A stretch of 64,000 bases of DNA from positions 14,280,001 to 14,344,000 of the forward strand of contig NC_072801.1 of assembly GCF_028583425.1 (NCBI RefSeq), written 5' to 3'. The position numbers were made by a program, and so were the translations under genes. This DNA comes from Eublepharis macularius (Eukaryota > Chordata > Lepidosauria > Squamata > Eublepharidae). Below the pieces are notes generated by a model, which was not told the DNA's origin, searched no databases, and saw only the letters and a list, made by a program, of their open reading frames with translations. Position 1 is the first letter of the stretch, and the number at the start of each line of letters is the position of its first letter. This document shows, one piece after another, positions 23,109 to 34,182 of this stretch.

Positions 23109-23387
23109 ACCTTCAAGTCCTCTTGCAAGATTGATTTTTTATTGTTAAAATATGAATCCCTGTTCAAATGTCAAAAGCAATATTTGACGTAAAGTTTAAT
23201 GTTTTAATTCTGACTCCCCCCACCTTTGTTAGATTTTGAGTTTGTGGAGGATTTCTTTTTCACCCACAGCCTCTCTTTCTAAAGAGGTTTTCTACGAAGT
23301 TGGCCTCTGAGCAGTTAAGTTACGTGGCCAGTTAAGTTTTCAAGTCTTGCTCTTTGAGCTTGTGCTTCACAATAATAACGCTTGTGA

Positions 23388-23540
23388 TTCATTGCATTCT
23401 TATCCTGCCTTTGCTCCAAGAAGCAAAGGGCAGCGTGCCTCTTGATTCTCACAAAGATAGGCCAAGAAGTACTGGCTGACCCAAGGCAATCTAATTTGCT
23501 TCCACAAAAGAAGCTAGCATTTCTGAGAAAGGGGGTTCTA
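23388..23540 (-). repeat. Family B SINE fragment, minus strand
   Basis: In plus orientation, ttcttatcctgcctttgctc, aagggcagcgtgcc, attctcacaa and ctgacccaaggcaatc match the reverse complement of family B 3' sequences. Highly diverged. Confidence 0.45.
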
Positions 23541-23658
23541 GCCTAGAGATCTCCCTGATAACTAGCTTTCTGTGTGCAGGGAATGTTTCCACTTGGAGGA
23601 GCACTTACTCCTGTGGGCACCACCTGCACTCTGAACTGACATAGGCCATGCACAGGTC

Positions 23659-23702
23659 GGCCACCTTATTGAGGCCTGCAGGTGGCCACCTTATTGAGGC
23701 CT
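23659..23702. repeat. 25-bp tandem duplication
   Basis: ggccaccttattgaggcct occurs at 23659-23677 and 23684-23702, a 25-base period with no visible mismatch in the core. Confidence 0.85.
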
Positions 23703-23929
23703 CATTGAGACTACAGCGCGAGGCTCTCCTTGCTTTAGAAATACTGTGCAAGTTAAGTTCTGCCAATCACTGTACGACTGAGGACCAAACCGCGGAGCTG
23801 AATTGCCTATCTGTGTTCGTAAGACTGAAAAGTAGCTCCAGGTAGGGACATCATATCTTCACTGGGATTGGCACTAGAGAGGGACGATGAATCCTTCTCC
23901 GATCACATTTCTTTTTTTATCTTTTCACG

Positions 23930-24130
23930 TTTATTCCACTCCTCCTCCAAGAAACTCAGGACAAGAGTAACCCATTCCCCATTTTTTGTCTTCCACAACC
24001 TCCCTGTGAAGGAGGCTAGGCTGAAAGGGAGGGAGTGGTCCAAGATTGCCTTCTTGGCACAGCAGGAATTTGGATCTAGGTATTCCCAGTTCTAGTCTGA
24101 CACTTTGAACCACGATGCTATATGCTATCT
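23930..24130 (-). repeat. Family B SINE, minus strand
   Basis: In plus orientation, ccaagaaactcaggacaaga, acaacctccctgtgaaggag, gctaggctgaaagg, gcaggaatttggatct and tctagtctgacactttgaac follow the reverse complement of the family B body and tRNA-like head. Confidence 0.65.
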
Positions 24131-25883
24131 CCTGCACCATCTCCCCAAGAGAAATCATCCCCCTAGCTGTTGGTGACCACTGAAAGGGGAAAAGACAGAT
24201 ACTGAACATATCCATTCAGTTTTTCCCCTGTGAATAATAGCGATCACTTTGCCTTCAAAGCTGGTACTGGGGAAAGGATACAGATCATCTCCCCCCTCCC
24301 CCCCCCCGCAATGTGAGAGATCCAATCCAACCTCCTTCCTCTTTAAGACTCTCCCCAGACCAACTTCATAGATCTCTTAAGTAACAAGGAGCGGGATGCT
24401 GAGACAGGGCATTCTTCTTTTCTTAGATCTGCTTGGTTCCGCTCACCAGGCTAACCCCAAAGTGTACAAACTTCAGCCGTCAACATCAATTTTGGTCACA
24501 CTTGCCCTTGGTGTATGTCTCACATTTCTGATTTGACTGTCGTAGTGTACTGAGCATCAGAAACAATCCTCGAGTGCTGAATCATGAGTGCCCTGTGGAG
24601 CAGATACTAGCAGGAGCAACTGTGCCACTGCCTTGCTTTTAGTCATGCTTTATCTCTTGGCTGGAAACATGCAGGAACAACAATGCCTCTCTGAACAGGC
24701 TGGCACAGCCTCGCACAGGAAGATCTGTGGCTTGCCCAACTGACTCCCAGCTGTGGCAGAAAGGGGGAACTTGCGCTCTTGCTGGAGAGCAGAGCAGGCC
24801 TGCTTGTTTGAAGATTGTTGTCAAACCTGAAAACGTTGATGAAAACATGAATAAGCAAACTGAAATGGCTCAATACTTGCTCACCGTTGGCTTCCCCTAG
24901 GAGGAATGTGTTGTGAGACATTTCTGGAAGATGCTCAAGTCGCAGGGAAAGGAGTTCCACAGTTGGTTGCACATCCCTGGGGTTATGTTACGCTGACACT
25001 CTACACAAGAGGCAAGTTGGCCAATATTTGGGTGGAAAATGTGATAGAACAGAAGGCAGAAAAGGGTAGCCATAACTTAGTTAGAAAGAAAAAATTGGAA
25101 ACATGACAGTAGGTGTACAAATGTCTCCCTGTTACCTTCCCTTCCACATCTCCAGAGGGATTTCCCCACAGCCAACCTATGCCTTGTAACCTGGACCTGA
25201 CCAGGTGCAATTATGTCTCATCTGTCTGCAGTTGTGTGGGGAAGGATGGCACAGCTTTCCCCCTCAAGGCAGTGGCCTGTTCTCCCTTATCTCTTTTATA
25301 CTGCTTCCAGACTTTCAGGCATGTTCTTCTTCGTCACAGTCTCTGACATGGAGCTCTGTATCTTGTTTAGCTGAGTTCTTGTGTCTTATCATCACAAATG
25401 AGTGTGTGCGTGCACACACAGCTGTCAACCTTCAGCTGGTTACCATTTGGTTGCCTAGATTACTGGCTGGTCACCGCCTGATATTTCATTCTTTACATAT
25501 TGCGCATTACACTGTGTTAGGCTTCTCAATACCCTGGTGGGGGCAAAGGATCCACAGCCTCTGCCCCCCCCCATCTGTCATCTGGATGTTGGGGGTGAAA
25601 AGCCACGGGAATACAGTGGTAAGGGTGAAGTTGTGCTCCTCTGTGCTCCGGAGCACTCCTGTGTTGCATTGGAATGACATCATTCCTGGCGCATTGCAGA
25701 AGTAATGAGTCATGCCGGGGGGCCAATTGAGTAAAAATCAGTACCCAGTTTAGTGTTTGGGGCCAATTTTTACTTAATTGATCCCTGGAATAACCCATTA
25801 CTCCCCCTGGCCGACCCACTCCCCACTTTTGCCCCCCAGTGTAGGCACTCCTGCACTGTGTTCAGATAAACATATTGTAGTAG
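24131..25883. other. Unique sequence with a C-rich tract
   Basis: A C-run lies at about 24290-24308 and another near 25564-25571. Overlapping 60-170-codon frames on both strands (for example 25205-25819) have no splice or domain support. Confidence 0.35.
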
Positions 25884-25891
25884 GGTAGCCA

Positions 25892-26114
25892 CAGGGTTTT
25901 TTTTCAGCTGGAACGCGGTGGAACGGCAATCTAAACTCCCCTCTGCCTGGAGATCAGGGGGCGGGGCCACCGGCCATGTGACCATTTTCGACAAGGGCGA
26001 TTTAAACTTTAAAAAACTCCCCCCTTGTTCCCGCTGACCCAAAGTGATGTCATCGTGCGGTCCTGAGTTCCACCACTGAGTTTCACCACCTCTTTTCCCA
26101 GAAAAAAAGCCCTA
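25892..26114 (+). mobile_element. Non-autonomous hAT element, foldback family 1, copy 3
   Basis: The ends are CAGGGTTTTTTTTCAG and CCCAGAAAAAAAGCCCTA, with a perfect 8-bp TSD ggtagcca (25884-25891 and 26115-26122). The left half of the central palindrome has been lost, so this copy keeps only one arm. It retains the gtgatgtcat variant of the CRE-like site. Confidence 0.9.
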
Positions 26115-26122
26115 GGTAGCCA

Positions 26123-28204
26123 CAATAATCTGTAGCAAAAAAAAGTATAAAAATTTAAAAGATTGATTGTGGCATTTGTGAGCTAGAGTCTATTTCAGCA
26201 GATGCATGAAGTGAAACCTCAGACTATATGTATGTGAGTGTGAGTCTCTATCTCCTTATACCTATATCTACCTGTCTGTCTGTCTGTATTAGGGGGGGTT
26301 ACTAGTCACAAAATGGTAAAAGTATAATTGTGACATTTCTGTGGAAACCAACAGATGACAGACAAGCTTTTATTTATTTTTTAGTGTTTATAAGTTGTAT
26401 TTTTTTCTTCTGCAGCCTGTAAACAAAGATAAGAACAGTTGCGATTCCCAGCGGCTGTAATTGACTGTAACACAAGTCTCCTGTGTCCAATTAAGCAGTG
26501 GTGGCTTAAAAAGGTGGTGTTACAAGTTTAAGCCCAGGTTAATGCATTTAAATCCATCAATAAATTCTTCCGAAATTTAGTGACGCAGTTACCTGTTGAT
26601 ACCAATCTGTGGGCAAGTAGTGAACCAAAGCTTGTCAGAACACCAGATGCCCCAACAAATTGTGTTTCGACTGAAGGCCCCTCTTAACTAAGGACGTGTT
26701 CAGTCTTTGTCCTGGGCACAAGGGGTAGTGACGGAAGGGGTGAATCTGGAAACCTGAGAATAAAGTCAACATGCTCTTGTAATGAACAAACTCTGGGTCT
26801 GTGTTTAATGCCTAAATCGGGCCCAAGGGGCTGCTGCACCTTGAGAATTAAAGTGGGGAACGCTGCCAAGGTGGAACTCCGATTTGATTGCAGTGAACAA
26901 AGGGGCAGAGACAGCAAGACTTCTGCTGCCCGCTGTTCTATTTGGGGCAATTCCTGGCTAGCTGAGGGGCACATTAACCTCAGCTTAATGTGTTCAGTTT
27001 TAGAATTGTGCGTTTGATTTTGACAGCTTAAGAAACAGTAATGGCTGCAGAAGTTATTTTGGGCCTTTTGCCTCTTTGGGCACAGAGAGATGGTAACGGA
27101 CCTTAAGAGAGGAAAGCCTGAAAGGTCTTGGGGGTGGGGAGCTGATGCCAAATGTTTGATGAGTCTATACAACATGGCCCTCTCCGGTTTCATCACACAC
27201 ACACACTTTGTGTGTGTATCGTTTGGGGGAGAAGCTGCTTATGTTGTTGCGATGTTGCTAATGAGCCAGAGCCGGCCCACATACGTTTTGGTTCACACTT
27301 CCCAACCAGAAATCCATTCACAATTGGCTAATAAAGTGGAAAATATGAATAGCTTCCTTGCACCTCATTGAAACAACATTAATTGGCTCAGCAGGCTTAT
27401 AAATCAGTCGGAGGGGGATATCTGCTTTGAAATGAGTTGTAATTATATATGTAAAAAAAAATCAACTCTTCCCCCAACAACGGATTTTCTATAGATTTTA
27501 ATTGGGATTTCTTTTTTTATTGCTATTTGAAACAGTTTTATTGCTATTTGAAACAGTTAGGCAATCTAAGTTGGAAGGGTGCTGAAACCCCTTCCTGCCC
27601 AACTGTTGGGTTTTGAGGGGCATCACTGAGTGTGGACTAGAATTTCATGCCTGTGTCAGCCATGGAGCTGTCCCAGCTGTCAAGCATACTTGAACAGTAG
27701 ATGTTTCCTTTCTTTTGTGAGGTGTAATTTTGTGAGGTTGTAATTCTCCTTGTTGAAGACGGATACCGCTCCTCCTGAATGTTTGTAAAGCATAAGTGGT
27801 GATTCACAGGGCTCTTAATAGTTCTTGAGGTTTTTTCCCTCCCTTGGTTTGCGATGATACCACATACAGCTCCCCAGAGAATTCTGAAGTGCTGCCAGCG
27901 ATTGGCAGAGTATCTAGAAATTGGTGCTAAAGAACCTCAATTCAGCTTCCTCGGCTCTCTCAGGCTGTCACCCGGACGTTTCTCAACGGTGTCTGTTATG
28001 GGCCCGTCTCTCCAGCAGATTGCCTTTTCTTTCAGACTAACAGTAATTGACTCCTACAGCCAGCCCTGAAGTGTGGGCTACCCTTGAGCCGAAGCCTTAG
28101 CCGAAACAAAGTGGCGGATACCACATAATGGATCCCAAGGGTTTTTTGAAAAAGAGGCTAAGTCTCATTTATTTCTCAAAGTCACGCTGTCTGCTCTTGA
28201 GCTC
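26123..28204. other. Unique sequence, partly resembling conserved non-coding DNA
   Basis: Contains a TCTG repeat at about 26273-26287 and several AT-rich blocks with homeodomain-like ATTA/TAAT cores (for example 26450-26570 and 27370-27450). No exon was supported. Any conservation is a guess from texture only. Confidence 0.3.
27517..27558. repeat. 21-bp tandem duplication
   Basis: A 21-base unit, ttattgctatttgaaacag plus tt, is repeated head to tail at 27517-27537 and 27538-27558. Confidence 0.85.
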
Positions 28205-28272
28205 TATCTGTTTTTATCCCATGTTTCCTTCAAGGAGCTTTGGGAGGCGCATGTGGTTTTCGTCACAACAAT
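28205..28272 (-). repeat. Family B SINE, minus strand, interrupted by a PLE (left part)
   Basis: In plus orientation, tgtttttatcccatgtttcc, ttcaaggagctttgggaggc and cacaacaatcctgttg are the reverse complement of the family B 3' region. The copy breaks at a PLE insertion and continues at 28690. Confidence 0.6.
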
Positions 28273-28290
28273 CCTGTTGTTTAAGATAGG

Positions 28291-28671
28291 TCAAGAGGGG
28301 TAGCCATGTTAGTCAGTTTGTAGCAGTAGAAAAGAGCAGGAATCCAGTAGCACCTATAAGATTAACAAAATTAGTGGTAGGGTAGGAGCTTTTGTGAGCC
28401 ACAGCTCACTTCTTCAGAGACAGCTAGAGTGTGAGTCCATCTTTCCTTACATCTTGGAGAGTGGAGTGATTGCAGAAGCAGACTGATAAGAGCTGGTGAA
28501 TGACAATGGCAGGCGTGATTGAATAGGGTGGGGTATGCGGAGGGGAAGTGGGTGTGGATAAATCAGCATTGGTAATGAGATAGGAAGCCTTTGTCTCGAT
28601 TCAGTCCAGGTGGATGCATTGTCTTGAGCTTTGTTATCAGTTGCAGTTCAGCCGTCTCTCTTTCTAATCGC
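28291..28671 (-). mobile_element. Penelope-like fragment, copy D, old
   Basis: It is flanked by an 18-bp TSD, cctgttgtttaagatagg (28273-28290) and cctgttgtttaaattagg (28672-28689), 16/18 identical. The sequence follows the same family as copies A-C (gtagccatgttagtcag, ccagtagcacctataaga, then a ctttcgtgagc-like region) and continues into attgtcttgagctttgttat. It is not folded back. Its minus strand holds a decayed hammerhead. The imperfect TSD suggests greater age than the other copies. Confidence 0.7.
28387..28417 (-). ncRNA. Decayed hammerhead ribozyme core in PLE copy D
   Basis: Minus strand: CUGAAGA (28417-28411), then a 6-bp stem II GUGAGC/GCUCAC (28409-28404 with 28399-28394), then AAAA where GAAA is required, then AGCU (28390-28387). 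The first G of the catalytic GAAA is mutated, so self-cleavage is not expected. Confidence 0.5.
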
Positions 28672-28689
28672 CCTGTTGTTTAAATTAGG

Positions 28690-28780
28690 TTGAGCGAGGA
28701 CTTCATGGCTGAGTGAACATTCAAACCTGGAACTCTTTTGTATAAGTCCAACTCTGGGCACCATATTGGCTCCATAATAG
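28690..28780 (-). repeat. Family B SINE, minus strand (right part)
   Basis: Resumes after the PLE TSD with ttgagcgaggacttcatggc, cattcaaacctggaactc and ataagtccaactctgg. This is the tRNA-like head of the interrupted SINE in reverse. Confidence 0.55.
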
Positions 28781-30207
28781 GTCCTGATCCATATCCTCTA
28801 GTAGGCCACAAGAAGCAGCACAGGCTCAACTGTACCTTCACCCCGGTTCTGCACCCCAAGAGAGCAGTTTACATCACCAGAGGGAACCAGCAATCCCTCT
28901 AGCTTTTAGAGGACGAACAGAAAGCAGATTTTAACCGATCTCAGTTGCATTTTCCATTTGCAACAGGAAGGGATGTGACTTGGGTGAAATACACCGCCCT
29001 GCTGTGTGTGATTGGCTGGTGTGCTGGGGCTAGGCTGTGAGATGCCCCTCCCGTTTTTGCCATGCACTGTAAAGGCAAACTGCTTTCTCTTCACTTGGTC
29101 TTCGTCTCTGCAACTACAAGGCAAGCAAATCAGGCAATGCATTTTGTTCAACAAGTGCTTTTTAAGCTGATGCAGTGTGAATCCCAGCAGAATTGGAGCC
29201 TTGCGGGGTTTGTTTCCTGTTCAGTCTTGATGGCTCATTGAAGGGGTGGCTGCTGCCCCCTGGTTTTTGGAAGAGGGGAGGTCCGGCAGGAGGGACCCGG
29301 TATGTTCCCACTGTGGATACTGTCTTGGATCTAGGAAGAAAGAAGGGGAGAAATACCTGCATGGGTCCAGGGAACGTTCCTCTTGACCTCCTGTCTCTGA
29401 CGGCTGTAAGTGCTTTGAGGGGGAAGGGAGGGAGGGAGGGTGGAAATGGATTGGAGAATAGGAAGGAGTAAATTGCTTCATAATACAATTGGTTTATTTG
29501 TTCCAGAAACACTGTTGCAGGCATAATTAACTGTAACACTTGAAATGTAGTAATTATGCGTTTGAAAACCAGAAAAGGAAGTTTAAAAAGGTACTTCGCT
29601 ATTTGTTTCTATTAGTTAAATTCCCCATTTGTCTTCTCTCCACTTTATTGCTGTGGTGCTGGACCTCCCCAATTAGATTAAATCCAAGCAGCAGTTTGTT
29701 TATTTATGATGTGGGGGGAGAGTTAATTGTGTCCCTTTCCCCATTTCCAAGCGTGGGGGAGTAGCTGGTTTAATAATAACAAAAAGCAGGTTTTCTGTAG
29801 TTCCCGTTAGCTCTGCTTTAGTATTTGGCAAATGACGTTTGCCACACACGCACCCTGCGAATTTCACAAGCCACTGAACTCAGGACTTTGAATAATGCTC
29901 AGCACTCTTTGGGCACTTTTCATCTTTGCGGCCCCGAGCAAATGATAAATCAACAGACAAACTCCAGCGAGACAAGCATGTAATTACCTAGAGCGTCTAT
30001 TACTTTACCTGTTGTTCTTTTCTTCAGCCAAAGATAAGTTGTGATTAAAACGTCACCTGGGCGGACACAACCCTAATTTTGCGTTTGCAGGCTGGCACAG
30101 AATCTGTGAATGGCAGTGATGGTGAATTCTCTAGTGTGCCCTCCATTTTTAAGGACTGTTAGTGGTACCTATATATGTTTTCCTACCAGCCAGTCAGGGA
30201 AGGGCAG

Positions 30208-30210
<3 letters not shown>
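28781..30210. other. Unique sequence, partly AT-rich
   Basis: The stretch 29460-29700 is AT-rich with several TAAT/ATTA cores and no repeat signature. A possible but weak exon-like segment sits at about 30091-30119 after tttgcgtttgcag. Nothing is firm enough to call a gene. Confidence 0.3.
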
Positions 30211-30262
<52 letters not shown>

Positions 30263-30317
30263 GCACACGCACACGCACACGCACATGCACACGCATGCAC
30301 GCACAGACACACACACC
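30211..30317. repeat. Compound microsatellite (TC)n then (ACGCAC)n
   Basis: About 50 bases of uninterrupted TC (30211-30260) run straight into an alternating purine-pyrimidine block of acgcac/acac repeats up to about 30317. The first half favours triplex (H-DNA) and the second Z-DNA. The reading frames seen across it are artefacts of the repeat. Confidence 0.95.
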
Positions 30318-31101
30318 ATGATTCTGTATGCAAAGTGGGAAATCCATCCAGGGTCTCATTTCCTTGGGGTCTACTTATGCAGGAGGAAATTGGCTGCTGT
30401 TCCCATTTTACAGGGAGGGAATGCAGCCATGCAGATGGACATCGATGATCCGGTCCCTTTTTAACTACACTTAAGGGGTGAAGCCATGAACCAGCATGCT
30501 CCCTTCCCCCTTCATCAGCCTTGATCGTGACCAAGGATTATTTTATTTGCTAGTGATGCTGAATTGCACGCCACAGGGTTTTTAACCAGCTTAACACCCT
30601 GGTTAATTTCTAGTTAGTGATAACTGTTAGCAGAAGCAGCAACTTAATTCTGCTAGGATTCACACCCGTCTCCCACCCACCCCCTTCCACCTTTGGATTC
30701 TCCCAATCCTATGCTAGCCTTTTTTCTTTACAATGGAATTCAACTTAAAACTGACTGCTGCCTTGAAGCTTTTCTCATGAGTTAAACGCTGTAAATAAGT
30801 TTGTATTCTTTAATCATTTTAATCAGTAGAGGGCCATCTTTTTAGAGATGACTCTTGAAGCTGTCAAAGGGGGCCGAGAACTTAACATTTTAATAAGCTC
30901 GAATTAATTTCTGTTTAGGAGAAGCCCACAGAGAGAAGGTCAGATACTAAGATGAAGGCCTGGCCTTCCTCTGCCTTCCTCCAGTGTTGAGTTAGATCAG
31001 CTATTCTTGAAACTGCAAGGTTTGACCTGTGGATTAGGCGCATCTGCCGGGTGGAGGGAGAGAGAACTTCTTCCTGACCTTCAGAGCTGCTTCTCGCTTT
31101 C
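30318..31101. other. Unique sequence, no recognised feature
   Basis: No supported exon or repeat. Confidence 0.35.
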
Positions 31102-31109
31102 GTTTTCAG

Positions 31110-31504
31110 CAGGGCTTTTTTTCTGGGAAAAGAGGTGGTGGAACTCAGTGGGTTGCCAGCACAGGGAGCAACTCCTGGCAGGAGGTGGTGCCCCTGGTAC
31201 TACATGCGCGTGCGCAAAGTGTGTGCACGCTCCCAGGACCGCACAATGACATCACTTTGGGTCAACTGGAACAAGGAGGGAAATTTTAAAAAGTTTAAAC
31301 CGCACTTGGCGAAAATGGTCACATGGCCAGTGGCCCCGCTGCCTGATCTCCAGACAGAGGGGAGTTTAGATTGCACCAGTGGCGCAGAGGGCAATCTCAA
31401 CTCCCCTCTGTCTGGAGATCGGGGGGCGGGGCCACTGGCCATGTGACCATTTTCAGGAGGTGCCGGAACTCCATTCCACTGCGTTCCAGCTGAAAAAAGC
31501 CCTG
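31110..31504 (-). mobile_element. Non-autonomous hAT element, foldback family 1, copy 4
   Basis: Opposite orientation to copies 1-3: it starts CAGGGCTTTTTTTCTGGG and ends CAGCTGAAAAAAGCCCTG. The 8-bp TSD is gttttcag (31102-31109) and gctttcag (31505-31512). At 395 bp it is the longest copy. Both palindrome arms are present, and so is an extra GC-alternating segment (tgcgcgtgcgcaaag) near 31205. Confidence 0.85.
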
Positions 31505-31512
31505 GCTTTCAG

Positions 31513-31600
31513 TATTCTTTTATTTATTTACTTCATTTATAGCCTACCTTTTTCACTGAAAGTCAAGGTAGTTTACAAAATAACTTAAAGTATCATCAGG
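31513..31600 (-). repeat. LINE 3' end, minus strand, interrupted by a PLE
   Basis: In plus orientation, ttttatttatttacttcatt, tatagcctacctttttcact and aaagtcaaggtagtttacaa match the reverse complement of a LINE 3' end also seen at 44715. It is interrupted at tatcatcagg by a PLE insertion. Confidence 0.5.
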
Positions 31601-31734
31601 ACACTGAGAGATCTCTGTCTTTTGGTGCTACACCTCTGAAGATGCCAGCCACAGCTGCTGGCGAAACGTCAGGAACTACAATGCCAAGACCACGGCAATA
31701 CAGCCCGGAAAACCCACAACAACCTATCATCAGG
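31601..31734 (+). mobile_element. Penelope-like fragment, copy E, with hammerhead motif
   Basis: A 134-base insertion between perfect 10-bp TSDs tatcatcagg (31591-31600 and 31735-31744). The sequence (ctgaagatgccagccacagc ... gcgaaacgtcagg ... caatacagcccggaaaaccc) belongs to a repeat type widespread in vertebrates that I associate with Penelope-like retroelements. It is a different lineage from copies A-D. No reverse transcriptase is present. Confidence 0.7.
31633..31673 (+). ncRNA. Minimal type I hammerhead ribozyme, ACGU version
   Basis: The core parts are all present and in order: stem I CCU (31633-31635), CUGAAGA (31636-31642), stem II GCCAGC/GCUGGC (31644-31649 with 31657-31662), GAAA (31663-31666), the self-complementary ACGU stem III (31666-31669), cleavage-site C (31670) and AGG (31671-31673), which pairs with stem I. 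A 2-bp stem III cannot close as a stable monomer, so such motifs are thought to work as dimers. Whether it is transcribed is unknown. Confidence 0.65.
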
Positions 31735-32214
31735 TCATTTGCTGAGTAGCTACAGTTTGCTTCCTGTTGAGTGCATATTCCGGGGCCAGCCCTGATTGGA
31801 CACAATGTAGTGGGGCTAGCTCCGAATATGTTTTTTCACTGAGTGAGCCTTTGTTTCTGCTCCAAATCCACCAAGAAAAGCAAAATTTTCACTACATGTG
31901 GTAACTGAAAGTAAGCAGATTGGCCAGCTGCATTCCTTGTATTGGAAGGCACATGACAGATCAAAACAATCCTTTGGCCCGCTTGGAAATTAAGCTTGGG
32001 GTAAGCTTGAGCTTTTCCCCCCAGACAAGCAGTCATTTCATTAATCTTCTCCTGACGCCCGTTGGGAGAGATTTCCAGCACATTACCCTAATGTAGAGGC
32101 CTGCAGTGTCACAGCTTGAAGGACTCCCCCCTCTCCCGTCAGTGCAGTTCCTCAGATGCCAACACTTTTTGGTTTCCACTAGGTTCCTGGTCTAGAAAGT
32201 AGTCCTGTGTGACT

Positions 32215-32839
32215 TGAAGAGTATTTGGATTTGGTTTTGACCTATAAAGCCCTTAGCGGACTGGGACCAGCATACCTCCGGGACCGCCTCTTGCCGTATG
32301 TACCCCAGAGAGTGCTTAGATCAGCTGATAAACATCTACTGGTGGTCCCTGGCCACAGGGAGGCTCGACTGGCCTCGACCAGAGCCAGGGCTTTTTTGGT
32401 CCTGGCTCCACCCTGGTGGAACTCTCTGTCTGTAGATACTCAGGCCCGCCAAGATCTTTTACCCTTTTGGCAGGCCTGTAAGACAGAGATGTTCCACCGG
32501 TCATATGGTTGAGGCCAGTCTTGTATCCATCTAATGAGCCTCCCTACCGGTCTCCTGTCAGTGGGGGGGGGGGACTGTATAGTCATCTTGCCCCCCCCCC
32601 CACATCAGTTATAGTGTGATCAAGAAGGCTGTTCCTGCCTCTTCCCTTCCACCCTGTGCATCATTGGCAGGGGTGGATGGTATGGGCTGCTATCTGAAGA
32701 ACTGCATTTTATTGTAATGTATGGTTATGATGATGATGTGGTTTTATTCTGGTTTTAAATGTATTTTATATCCTGTTGTAACCCGCCCTGAGCCCGCTTG
32801 CAGGGCGGGCGGGCGGGCTAGAAGTTGAATAAATAAAAT
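32215..32839 (+). repeat. L2-type LINE 3' end with ORF2 remnant
   Basis: Codons 32225-32512 encode an eroded C-terminal reverse-transcriptase ORF (YKALSGLGPAYLRDRLLPYV; ARAFLVLAPPWWNSL). It is followed by a T-rich 3' UTR with cctgttgtaacccgccctga and a gaataaataaaa tail. The CYKALNGLAPPYLSD/PRLWNSLP pattern is typical of L2/Tx-grade LINE C-termini. It is 5' truncated. Confidence 0.85.
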
Positions 32840-33696
32840 TTGAGACTCAGCTTAGCAGGTAGTTTCAGGTGGGTTCATGATGTTCTGCCATCAAAGAGCA
32901 AGATCCAGGTCCAATAGCACCTTAAAGACCTGCTTGATTTCCAAGGTAGAGTCAAAGCTAGCCTCTGCTTATTTGTAGATCTCCTCTCGCACCCAGGTCT
33001 CTCATTCCTGGAGCTTTTTCTGAGTAACGTGCTGTCAGGTTTGACTCTGCAGCAGAATCCAATTTGTGTTTCACGGATGGGGGAAGTCCAGCAGCCCTAG
33101 CCTCGAAGGACTATGTGTACCATTTCTGTCTTAGTCAAATCCACAACGCACCAACTGGCACAGCTGCTTGGTTCTTTTTTTAAAAAAAAGAAGACGGGTG
33201 AATTGCTTTGTCTTTTCAGCTCCGGTGGAGTGCCCAGGGAATTGTGAAAGTGTCTCCAAAGAGTTAGTTGGGACTATTTTTACCTGGCTGAACATCTCTG
33301 AGCTTGGAGAGGCTTTTAAACATGGTTCAGACTGTCTCTTCTCCCTTTAGCTTGCTAAATATTGAGTGGCTGCCTTCCTGGGCATTCTATTCTTCCTTTG
33401 TTTTTTAGAAGGGGTGGGGGCATCTCGGTGCTTGGCAAATCCTCTGTTAGCCCAGTGGTTAAAAAAAAACCCAAATCTGAAGGCTATTTTCAACAGTAGA
33501 TAAGGGGCAAAAAACTGTACAGTCCGCTCTGGGCTACATTCATAAAATCGCAAAACAACGCCCCCCCCCCCCAGTGCACTGAGTATATTTGGTAGTTATT
33601 TTCTTCTCTTCATAATTACAGCAGTGTTAGGAATAAGAATCCCCCACCCCCATTTTTGAAAGAATTTGTGCTTTTGGCATATGTTTCTAGGACATA
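32840..33696. other. Unique sequence, no recognised feature
   Basis: The segment ccaggtccaatagcacctta at about 32907 resembles PLE-family sequence but is too short to call. A C-run lies at 33561-33572. Confidence 0.35.
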
Positions 33697-33704
33697 GGTC
33701 TGTT

Positions 33705-34029
33705 CAGGGCTTTTTTTCTGGGAAAAGTGGTGGTGGAACTCAGTGATGGAACTCAGGACCGCACAATGACATCACTTTGGGTCAGCTGGAACAAGGGGGG
33801 AGTTTTTTAAAGTTTCAATAGCCCTCGGTGAAAATGGTCACATGGCCGGTGGCCCCGCCCCCTGATCTCCAGACAAAGGGAAGTTTAGATTGCCCACTGC
33901 GCCACTGGCGCGGAGGGCAATCTCAACTCCCCTCTGTCTGGAGATCGGGGTGGGGCCACTGGCTATGTGACCGTTTTCAAGAGGCGCCGGAACTCCGTTC
34001 CACCGCGTTCCAGCTGAAAAAAAGCCCTG
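33705..34029 (-). mobile_element. Non-autonomous hAT element, foldback family 1, copy 5
   Basis: It starts CAGGGCTTTTTTTCTGGG and ends CAGCTGAAAAAAAGCCCTG, with TSD ggtctgtt (33697-33704) and gatctgtt (34030-34037), one mismatch. Both palindrome arms and the tgacatcactt variant of the CRE-like site are retained. Confidence 0.85.
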
Positions 34030-34182
34030 GATCTGTTTAATAGTTTGTAGTCATGGCAGTAGTAAGTTGATTAGAAATAGGTTCCTAAGGAATAATCACT
34101 TGCAATCTGAAACCCAAGAAGGGATGGGTACGCCACTGACTCTCCCCATAGCTTTAAATGAAATCACACCCCTGCTTGCTTT

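Noticed and set aside
30091..30119. Micro-exon after tttgcgtttgcag
   Set aside because: The acceptor is plausible, but the proposed donor is weak and the segment is too short to support without transcript data.
32225..32512. 95-codon ORF as a host gene
   Set aside because: It matches the C-terminal ORF2 remnant of an L2-type LINE and is followed by that LINE's 3' UTR and tail.
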